Source: Calditrichota bacterium (lineage in GTDB: Bacteria > Calditrichota > Calditrichia > Calditrichales > Calditrichaceae). From it: a stretch of 6,397 bases of DNA. The position numbers were made by a program, and so were the translations under genes. Positions 1-4,648 of this stretch are shown here, one piece after another; position 1 is the first letter of the stretch; every line of letters starts with the position of its first letter. The stretch is from the NCBI GenBank assembly GCA_024278715.1, contig JAJRSN010000266.1, positions 1 to 6,397 of the forward strand, in the 5' to 3' direction. Under the pieces are notes generated by a model, which made no database searches, was not told the DNA's origin, and saw nothing but the letters and a program-made list of their open reading frames with translations.

Positions 1-563
1 AATGCTTTTTAATCGATCCCGGTGACGAACCCGATAAAATTATCGCTGAAATCGAAAGAAACAAGTTGCTGCCTACCCGAATAATAAACACTCATAATCA
101 TATCGATCACACCAGACATTTATTCGTAATTAAAGAGCATTTTAATGTTCCTTTTTATATTCACGAAGACGACCTTCCTTTGTTGGAAACCTTAAAAGAA
201 CAGGCTCTGTTTTTCGGATTTGAAGCCTCTCCGGTGCCGGAAGTTAACGGATTTTTGAAAGACGGAGAAACTTTTCAACTGGGGAATTTGAATTTTAAAA
301 TTTTACACACCCCCGGACACAGTCCCGGAAGTATTTGCATCTATTCGGACGGACATGTTTTTGTGGGAGACGTGCTCTTTAAAGAATCCATCGGACGAAC
401 AGACCTTTACGGCGGAGACTACAAAGTGTTAATGACTTCCATTCGAGAAAAATTATTAACGCTCCCAGACGATACCATAGTTCATTCGGGACACGGACCT
501 GAAACGACCATTGGCATTGAAAAACAAAAAAATCCGTTTTTACAAAATTTTCACCGGGAATAA
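1..563 (+). CDS. MBL-fold metallo-hydrolase (glyoxalase II-like), 5'-truncated by the window edge
   Basis: This is a metallo-beta-lactamase-fold hydrolase of the glyoxalase II/YcbL-like type, a cytoplasmic dinuclear metal enzyme family that often cleaves thioesters. The frame is open from base 3 and already reads IDPGDEPDKII, the strand before the metal motif, so the true start lies left of the window; roughly 20-25 residues are missing by comparison with the family. The TTG at 66 is not a credible start because conserved sequence precedes it. Counting from that TTG as residue 1, the metal ligands are complete: THNHIDH (His10, His12, Asp14, His15), His85 in HTPGHSPGS, Asp102 in FVGD and His143 in HSGHGPETT. 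The ending NPFLQNF is also typical of small GloB-like proteins. It lies 33 bp upstream of the SDR gene on the same strand, so they are probably co-transcribed. The family call is secure; the substrate cannot be read from the sequence. Confidence 0.93.
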   Translation, partial: CFLIDPGDEPDKIIAEIERNKLLPTRIINTHNHIDHTRHLFVIKEHFNVPFYIHEDDLPLLETLKEQALFFGFEASPVPEVNGFLKDGETFQLGNLNFKILHTPGHSPGSICIYSDGHVFVGDVLFKESIGRTDLYGGDYKVLMTSIREKLLTLPDDTIVHSGHGPETTIGIEKQKNPFLQNFHRE

Positions 564-583
564 TCAATAAATCAATATCCTGC

Positions 584-587
584 AGGA
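584..587 (+). promoter_or_regulatory. Ribosome binding site of the SDR gene
   Basis: AGGA lies nine bases before the ATG at 597 and is the only purine-rich Shine-Dalgarno match there. It supports that ATG as the start, which also places the Rossmann TGG motif at the expected distance from the N-terminus. Confidence 0.5.
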
Positions 588-596
588 CTCGGAAAA

Positions 597-1331
597 ATGA
601 ACTTAAAAGATCGCATTGTTTTAATTACCGGCGGAGCCGTTCGGATAGGACGCGCCATATCCCTGCAAATGGCTGAAGCAGGCGCCGTAGTTTGCTGCCA
701 TTACAACTCAAGCGACGAACAGGCGTCAGAGCTCAAACAAGTAATAGAACGCAAAGGCGGGCAGGTAAGGTTGTTCAAAGCCGATCTCAATAATCCGCAA
801 AACGGCGTCCGGTTGGCGCAGGAAGTTTACGCCGTTTATGGGAGAATCGATGTTCTGGTCAACAACGCCGCTATCTTTTTCAAAACCCCTTTCGGTTCCG
901 TTTCCGAAGAGCAATGGGATCGGTTAATGACCCTCAATTTAAAAAGCGTTTTTTTTCTTTCGCAGGAAGTTGCAAAATTAATGTTACAGCGTAATGAGGG
1001 AAAAATTATCAATATCGGCGATAGCGGAGCCGTTCACCCTTTCCCCTCGTATTTGCCTTACAGCATTAGTAAAGCGGGTGTAATGGCGCTTACAATCGGA
1101 CTGGCAAAAGCGCTTGCACCTCATATTCAGGTAAATTGCATCAATCCGGGACCTGTTTTAATTCCCGAAACTTTTCCCGACAAAGATAAACAATATGCCA
1201 TTGAGCAGACCTTGCTTAAACGAGAAGGAAGCGCCGAAGACATCGCCCGCACGGTGCGCTTTTTAATCGAAGGCTCCGATTACATTACCGGAACTTGTAT
1301 TGATGTTGACGGAGGAAGAAGAATCAAATAA
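597..1331 (+). CDS. SDR-family NADP-dependent oxidoreductase, pteridine reductase/FolM-like
   Basis: A 244-residue classical short-chain dehydrogenase/reductase of normal length, predicted cytoplasmic and NAD(P)H dependent. Visible motifs in order: nucleotide-binding TGGAVRIG at residues 11-18, HYNSS at 35-39 after the second strand, NNAA at 89-92, catalytic Asn114 in the LNLKS segment, the active-site pair Tyr155 and Lys159 (YSISK), NPG at 183-185 and a closing DVDGG at 236-240. The usual catalytic Ser is absent. Asp142 lies exactly 13 residues before the catalytic Tyr, as in Leishmania PTR1 (Asp181/Tyr194) and in E. coli FolM as I recall it. The Arg in RIG and the NNAAIFFKTPF segment also fit that branch. 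The likely activity is reduction of a dihydropterin (dihydromonapterin or dihydrofolate) to the tetrahydro form, but generic SDR reductase activity cannot be excluded. It is probably in an operon with the upstream MBL hydrolase; no terminator lies between them. Confidence 0.92.
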   Translation: MNLKDRIVLITGGAVRIGRAISLQMAEAGAVVCCHYNSSDEQASELKQVIERKGGQVRLFKADLNNPQNGVRLAQEVYAVYGRIDVLVNNAAIFFKTPFGSVSEEQWDRLMTLNLKSVFFLSQEVAKLMLQRNEGKIINIGDSGAVHPFPSYLPYSISKAGVMALTIGLAKALAPHIQVNCINPGPVLIPETFPDKDKQYAIEQTLLKREGSAEDIARTVRFLIEGSDYITGTCIDVDGGRRIK

Positions 1332-1336
1332 AGTTG

Positions 1337-1380
1337 ACCGCAGATTACAATGATTAAACTGATTCCGCTGATTGCGCGGT
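1337..1380. repeat. Four tandem 9-bp units with GATT core, flanked by ACCGC/GCGGT
   Basis: Four consecutive 9-mers lie at 1341-1349, 1350-1358, 1359-1367 and 1368-1376: CAGATTACA, ATGATTAAA, CTGATTCCG and CTGATTGCG. Each carries GATT at positions 3-6, so the core recurs at an exact 9-bp period. The block is bracketed by ACCGC (1337-1341) and GCGGT (1376-1380), which are inverted copies of each other. It begins six bases after the SDR stop codon. It resembles the short CAGATTACNCAGATT-type dispersed intergenic repeats I recall from many bacterial genomes; that comparison is from memory. It is not a CRISPR, since there are no spacers. Confidence 0.6.
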
Positions 1381-1531
1381 AGAGAACAATTCTAATGAAG
1401 GCAATAGAAAAATTGTGATATAATTCTATATGTTTGATTGAAATTGACCGGAAGAAAAATTGTTGTTTGAATATGATTATTTTTTTAAACTTAATTTTCT
1501 AATGAGTAATTCGATTTTATTTTAATTAAAT

Positions 1532-1549
1532 AATCGTCGAAAAACGATT
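1532..1549. other. Small hairpin in the intergenic region
   Basis: AATCGT at 1532-1537 and ACGATT at 1544-1549 are perfect inverted repeats around a six-base loop. No T run follows, so it is not a terminator by itself; it may be part of a leader, a 3' UTR or a small RNA. Confidence 0.35.
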
Positions 1550-1582
1550 GTTTGGATTACGAATATTAAACCTCCCAAAAAG

Positions 1583-1617
1583 AAAGCCTTCTGCTCTGAA
1601 AAGGGCGGGAGGCTTTT
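1583..1617 (+). terminator. Intrinsic terminator with 15-bp stem and GAAA tetraloop
   Basis: The arms 1583-1597 and 1602-1616 pair over all 15 positions around the loop GAAA (1598-1601). Three of the pairs are U·G wobbles when read as plus-strand RNA. A run of four Ts (1614-1617) ends the structure. On the minus strand the wobbles would become A/C mismatches, so the element is directional and belongs to plus-strand transcription. It lies about 250 bp after the SDR stop and 87 bp before the next start codon, so it separates the MBL/SDR transcript, or a small RNA, from the T9SS-type gene. Confidence 0.8.
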
Positions 1618-1690
1618 CCATCATATTTTAGGTTTTTCGTCACAACTAAATATTTTATTTTTTTTATTTTTAGTCGAATAAGAGTTTAAA

Positions 1691-1697
1691 AAAGGAG
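1691..1697 (+). promoter_or_regulatory. Strong ribosome binding site of the T9SS-type gene
   Basis: AAAGGAG ends six bases before the ATG at 1704. It is a near-perfect Shine-Dalgarno sequence and fixes the start, which in turn gives a well-formed signal peptide. Confidence 0.85.
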
Positions 1698-1703
1698 TTT
1701 TAA

Positions 1704-3605
1704 ATGGCTTCCAAAATCAGCAGCATGCTTTTAATTCTATTTTTTTCTACCTCCCTGTTTGCCAAATCGAATGTCATTAGTCACGCGCCAACGGGTATTT
1801 CCGTTATTCCCACAAACGAAGGCGCCAAAATTTCGTGGACTTTGAATTTACCGGATACCGTCCTGTCCTTTAACAACAGTAAACCCTGGGGAAAGTGGGG
1901 ACCGCATTTAAATCAGGCTCTGGGTTGTGTTTTTGATTTAAGCGAGTTTCCCAATGCCACCCTTGAACAAATAGACTTTGTACATTACAGCCGCGAATTG
2001 ATGCACGGACCTTATTATTATCGCATTTTGTTTTTTGATATGGACAGCTCCAAACTTTTTTACACTATTGACAGTCTTGTGGCGGGCGATTCTTATGACC
2101 TTCCCCGCTTTGAGATAGGAGTGCCCCTCGGCTCCGTCCCCGCGCGCAACAAAGTGGGTATTTTTATTCAGGGACTTTCTTCTCCCGACAGCGTAAATAC
2201 TTTTCCCGCCCTGATGTCGGATTCCAGCGCTTATATTCCGGGAATCAGTTACTATTTGGTCGATGTGAACGATCCTTTTTTAAAGAAGGACCCTAATTAC
2301 ACAAACTTCTGGGAATTATTCGACATTTCGCCCAATTCTACAAATTTTATTCTCGATTTGTGGATCAACATAAACGGTTCAAAAATCAACGTTTCCCGAA
2401 ATTCGGGCGGTATCCCTTATCCCGGGGTTCCCGACCGGGCTTCGTCCTTTTATTTAGGCGAGCTCCCGGCGGAAAAAGCAGCCCGCGTCAACCGCGTTGA
2501 TCAATCGGGAATAATTGACGGGTTTTACGTTTACCGGGGCGACACAACTGAAAGCGCCATGGAAGTGATCGCTACCGTTGACCCCGATCTCAGGGAATTT
2601 TTAGACACAACTCCTCTGACGGATAGCAGCTATTTTTACGCGGTTTCATCTTTTAATTCCCTTACCACTTCCCTTCCTACGCGCGCATCATATTATCAGC
2701 CTAAAATCATGAAAATCAGCGAATCTAAAATTGACGATAATAATGACTTTATTCCCGATCTGCTGGGCAGTTTTGTCGCGCTGCGCGGGACAATCGTTTC
2801 TCCGAATTTCAGCGGCAGCCTTCAATATTTTTTAAACGATCAAACCGGAGGCATTCTGCTTTACAGCCCTGATTTTACCGCTGAATTGCAAATCGGCGAC
2901 AGCGTTTTTGTCGCCGGTTATTTAACGCAATACAAAGGCTTGACCGAACTGAAAATCGATTCCATTGCCTTTATTCAAAAACTGGGAACGCATTCGTTTG
3001 ACACTTTGAAATTAACGCTTTCCGAAATAAATGAAAGCGTTGAAGGACGGTTAGCCGTGTTCGACAACCTTCAAATCGTAAATCCCGCCGAATGGCCAAC
3101 CGAAGGAAAGAACGGCTCAAAGGTGAAAGTTACCGACAGCAAAGACACGCTGGCGTTATTCATTGATAAGGATACCGATCTTGACGGATGGACGCCGCCT
3201 TCGGGAAAATTCCGCCTGGTCGCTATTGTTGACCAATACACAAGCCTTACTCCCGCCGATGAGGGGTATGAATTGCGTCCGCGCTTCCGAACAGATTTCA
3301 TTCCTTCGACAGGAATCGGTTTTAACGAAACAGGCATCGCGGAGCGGTTTTTTCTGCAGCCCTGCTATCCCAATCCTTTTAATCCGCGAACGAATATTCA
3401 TTATCAACTTCCCAAAAGAAGTCTCGTGCAAATCCGAATTTTCGATATTCAGGGGCGATTGGTTGAAGAATTGATGAACGAAACGCAGAATCCCGGACAG
3501 TACACGATTCCCTTTACCGCAGATGATTTGGCAAGCGGAATTTATCTTCTGTTTTTTAAAGCGGGAACGTTTACGAACAGTCAAAAATTAATTTTAATTA
3601 AATAA
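1704..3605 (+). CDS. Secreted multidomain protein with T9SS type A C-terminal sorting domain
   Basis: A 633-residue exported protein of unknown specific function. Residues 1-20 form a signal peptide (Lys4, hydrophobic 8-19, predicted cleavage after Ala20 in SLFA/KS). PTGISV...KISW (29-45) looks like the first strands of a fibronectin type III-like domain. It is apparently resumed at GFYVYRGD (273-280) to about 318, with a beta-rich insert of about 200 residues between, which I read as a jelly-roll. Residues about 342-425, starting DDNNDFIPDLLG, resemble an OB-fold, and 430-533, ending GYELRPRFRTDF, may be a second. Residues about 548-633 are a Por secretion sorting domain: YPNPFNP (555-561), IFDIQGRLVEEL (579-590), ASGIYLL (610-616) and final KLILIK. 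By family knowledge this tail directs passage through the type IX system and attachment to or release from the cell surface. No catalytic motif is recognisable. The gene is monocistronic between two terminators. Confidence 0.9.
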   Translation: MASKISSMLLILFFSTSLFAKSNVISHAPTGISVIPTNEGAKISWTLNLPDTVLSFNNSKPWGKWGPHLNQALGCVFDLSEFPNATLEQIDFVHYSRELMHGPYYYRILFFDMDSSKLFYTIDSLVAGDSYDLPRFEIGVPLGSVPARNKVGIFIQGLSSPDSVNTFPALMSDSSAYIPGISYYLVDVNDPFLKKDPNYTNFWELFDISPNSTNFILDLWININGSKINVSRNSGGIPYPGVPDRASSFYLGELPAEKAARVNRVDQSGIIDGFYVYRGDTTESAMEVIATVDPDLREFLDTTPLTDSSYFYAVSSFNSLTTSLPTRASYYQPKIMKISESKIDDNNDFIPDLLGSFVALRGTIVSPNFSGSLQYFLNDQTGGILLYSPDFTAELQIGDSVFVAGYLTQYKGLTELKIDSIAFIQKLGTHSFDTLKLTLSEINESVEGRLAVFDNLQIVNPAEWPTEGKNGSKVKVTDSKDTLALFIDKDTDLDGWTPPSGKFRLVAIVDQYTSLTPADEGYELRPRFRTDFIPSTGIGFNETGIAERFFLQPCYPNPFNPRTNIHYQLPKRSLVQIRIFDIQGRLVEELMNETQNPGQYTIPFTADDLASGIYLLFFKAGTFTNSQKLILIK

Positions 3606-3634
3606 AAAGCCTTCCTCAAAAGGAAGGCTTTTTT
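3604..3634. terminator. Bidirectional intrinsic terminator shared by two convergent genes
   Basis: The arms 3604-3615 and 3622-3633 are perfect inverted repeats (AAAAAGCCTTCC and its complement) around a six-base loop, TCAAAA. Six Ts (3629-3634) serve the plus strand; on the minus strand the A run at 3604-3608 gives five Us. The stem overlaps the last two bases of the plus-strand TAA (3603-3605) and lies one base from the minus-strand TAG (3635-3637). It therefore sits exactly between two stop codons and can end transcripts from both sides. Confidence 0.9.
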
Positions 3635-3835
3635 CTACCAGCGCCCTTTACGATTCCAGCCGTGAGGCGCGCCTCCGACAAAATGACCCTTTCCGCCCCG
3701 CCCCGAAGTACGGAGCGTTTTAATATGATGTATTTGCCAGGAATATGATTTATCAAGATTCTTTTTTGTTAAATTGAAAAACAGAGGATTTTGAGGATTT
3801 TTAGCTTCATTCCGGAATGGGATAGTACGTTTCAT
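3635..3835 (-). CDS. Small basic protein of unknown function (66 aa)
   Basis: I do not recognise this protein. It is short and strongly basic: 14 Lys/Arg against one Glu and one Asp. The N-terminal two thirds are Asn/Lys-rich without a membrane segment. The last third is Gly-rich (eight Gly between residues 45 and 64) and contains SGRGGKG (44-50) and the ending GWNRKGRW (59-66). No Cys is present. Two features argue that it is a real gene: a strong Shine-Dalgarno match before the ATG, and a stop codon one base from a hairpin that works as a terminator in its direction. The C-terminal part is richer in G+C than the flanking intergenic DNA, as expected for coding sequence here. It is convergent with the T9SS-type gene and divergent from the PilZ gene. 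Nucleic-acid binding, a toxin or a peptide precursor are possible guesses only. Confidence 0.5.
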   Translation of the reverse strand: MKRTIPFRNEAKNPQNPLFFNLTKKNLDKSYSWQIHHIKTLRTSGRGGKGHFVGGAPHGWNRKGRW

Positions 3836-3839
3836 ATTG

Positions 3840-3850
3840 CCCCCTTTCTT
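3840..3850 (-). promoter_or_regulatory. Strong Shine-Dalgarno sequence of the small minus-strand gene
   Basis: Read on the minus strand, AAGAAAGGGGG ends four bases before the ATG at 3835. AAAGGGGG can pair with the 16S anti-Shine-Dalgarno CCUCCUUU over eight positions with one G·U pair. This is the main evidence that the 66-codon frame is translated. Confidence 0.6.
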
Positions 3851-3919
3851 ACGGATGTTGAAGTTAACTACTATTTATAAACGCAGGAACTATTAAAAAG
3901 TATCCCTAAAAATGGAAAT

Positions 3920-3933
3920 ATGATGATTATCAC
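3920..3933. promoter_or_regulatory. Candidate FNR/CRP-family operator in the divergent region
   Basis: ATGAT, spacer GATT, ATCAC gives a perfect inverted TGAT-N4-ATCA core. Eight of ten positions match the FNR consensus TTGAT-N4-ATCAA. It lies between the divergent start codons at 3835 (minus) and 4015 (plus), about 85 bp from each, where a regulator could act on both. Short TGAT/ATCA pairs arise by chance in AT-rich DNA, and no promoter boxes were placed with confidence. Confidence 0.25.
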
Positions 3934-4014
3934 ATACTTTAGAGAATAATATTGCTTATCTTTTCGTTGATACTTAGTAATTCTTTGTTTTATTTAAAAT
4001 TCGGAATATTTATT

Positions 4015-4419
4015 ATGGAAAGACGCGGATTGTCGAGACTGACAATCAATGATACAACACTTCGATTTAAAAAGCTGAGCAACAGCATGTTCTGGGCGAG
4101 GTTGTCCCCGCACTTTCAGGTTCTTAATCTTTCCAAGAGCGGTCTTTCATTCGAAACAACCTTCCCGTTAAAGATCGGCGATAAATTATATATTAAAGCC
4201 TATTTCCCGGACGGAATGTGCATCCCATTAAAGGGCGTGGTAAAATGGAAAAAAACCAATTCAAATGTGGAACACCATTTCGTCGGCGTTCAATTTTTGC
4301 CCTTCGGCGATCATCACGAATACAATGATCTGAATTCCCTTAGATATTTAAGAAAATTATTACCGTCTTCCCAAAAATTTAGCGACGAAAACGAGGGCGA
4401 TTTCGCCAACCTCTCTTAA
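4015..4419 (+). CDS. Stand-alone PilZ domain protein (c-di-GMP receptor)
   Basis: A 134-residue single-domain protein that is probably a cytoplasmic cyclic-di-GMP effector. Both signature elements of c-di-GMP-binding PilZ domains are intact: the RxxxR segment at residues 4-8 (RRGLSR, with Arg3 adjacent) and NLSKSG at 38-43, matching (D/N)xSxxG. The rest follows the PilZ beta-barrel pattern: KIGDKLYIKAYFP (53-65), a GVVKWKK strand (74-80), HHFVGVQFLPF (87-97), then a C-terminal helix with NDLNSLRYLRKLL (104-116). I chose the ATG at 4015 because it puts RxxxR at the very N-terminus, as is usual. A TTG at 3952 would prepend 21 mostly hydrophobic residues with no clear ribosome binding site. A weak GGA is present nine bases before the ATG. 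No output domain is fused, so it must act through a partner that is not visible here; motility or envelope functions are common for the family. Confidence 0.87.
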   Translation: MERRGLSRLTINDTTLRFKKLSNSMFWARLSPHFQVLNLSKSGLSFETTFPLKIGDKLYIKAYFPDGMCIPLKGVVKWKKTNSNVEHHFVGVQFLPFGDHHEYNDLNSLRYLRKLLPSSQKFSDENEGDFANLS

Positions 4420-4543
4420 ACCGCCGATATTCTTTCCGGCATTTCAAAACAAAATTATGGTAAAAACCCCCGCGCTGTCCCTTAATCTCATTTTGTAATT
4501 TGAACCCGATTTGTTTATTCAATATATTAAACGAATTTAATAA

Positions 4544-4627
4544 TTTAACTTGTATTCCACTTGCAGTTGGAATAGACTGTTATGTTGAAATATTTTCCGT
4601 GTACTTTAAAGCTTTAATCAAGTTAAA
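4544..4627. promoter_or_regulatory. Inverted repeats upstream of the symporter gene
   Basis: Two nested inverted repeats lie in the 229 bp region before the symporter. ATTCCA (4554-4559) and TGGAAT (4568-4573) form a 20-bp imperfect palindrome about 76 bp before the start codon, the size of a dimeric repressor site. Outside it, TTTAACTTG (4544-4552) and CAAGTTAAA (4619-4627) are exact inverted copies 66 bases apart that could close a long stem in a leader transcript. The function is inferred from position only. I place no promoter and see no known riboswitch consensus. Confidence 0.3.
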
Positions 4628-4648
4628 CGTTTTTGAACGGGATTTGCT

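Larger units (their letters stand above)
1419..1617 (+). ncRNA. Candidate small non-coding RNA (speculative)
   Basis: A perfect TATAAT at 1419-1424 is followed about 160 bases later by a strong plus-strand terminator at 1583-1617, with no ORF between. A hairpin at 1532-1549 (AATCGT, loop CGAAAA, ACGATT) could be an internal element. A transcript starting near 1431 would be about 185 nt. No good -35 hexamer is visible at the usual distance, and TATAAT is not rare in AT-rich DNA. The same terminator could instead simply end a long 3' UTR of the SDR transcript. The ends given are the promoter box and the terminator, not mapped RNA ends. Confidence 0.2.
1332..1703. other. 372 bp gene-free region between the SDR and T9SS-protein genes
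   Basis: No credible ORF is present on either strand; plus-strand ATGs open frames of about ten codons or fewer. The region is very AT-rich. In order it holds a four-unit 9-bp tandem repeat with short inverted flanks (1337-1380), a TATAAT box (1419-1424), a palindrome TTTAATTAAA (1521-1530), a small hairpin (1532-1549), a strong intrinsic terminator (1583-1617), and an A/T-rich stretch leading to the ribosome binding site of the next gene. The promoter of the T9SS-type gene must lie in roughly 1618-1690 if the terminator is efficient, but I see no convincing -35/-10 pair there. Confidence 0.7.

Noticed and set aside
379..567. Minus-strand frame of 62 codons over the end of the MBL hydrolase gene
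   Set aside because: It lies antisense within a gene with complete metal-binding motifs, has no recognisable protein features and is explained by the codon use of the real gene. The same applies to the minus-strand frame at 726-914 inside the SDR gene.
1341..1376. CRISPR-like array
   Set aside because: The units are 9 bp, directly adjacent and without spacers. No cas-like gene is in the window.
1413..1436. Bacteroidetes-type promoter (TTG at 1413 and TATGTTTG at 1429-1436, matching TAnnTTTG)
   Set aside because: The -7 element matches, but the spacing to TTG is only 13 bases, well short of the usual distance, and the host may not use this promoter type.
1334..1450. TTGACCG direct copies at 1334-1340 and 1444-1450 as target-site duplications of an inserted element
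   Set aside because: Seven bases recurring over about 110 bp is weak evidence. There is no inverted terminal pair at these boundaries and no transposase remnant.
1526..1621. Minus-strand frame of about 31 codons starting MEKPPALF
   Set aside because: Its first half is the complement of the terminator stem and it has no ribosome binding site, so the frame is incidental.
3071..3584. Three overlapping alternative frames (two minus, one plus) within the 3' part of the T9SS-type gene
   Set aside because: The host frame here encodes an OB-like region and a well-conserved sorting domain. The alternative products show no domain, signal or good ribosome binding site.
4423..4440. GCCG/CGGC hairpin as a terminator of the PilZ gene
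   Set aside because: The stem is only four pairs with a ten-base loop and no T run follows, so it does not meet the pattern of an intrinsic terminator.
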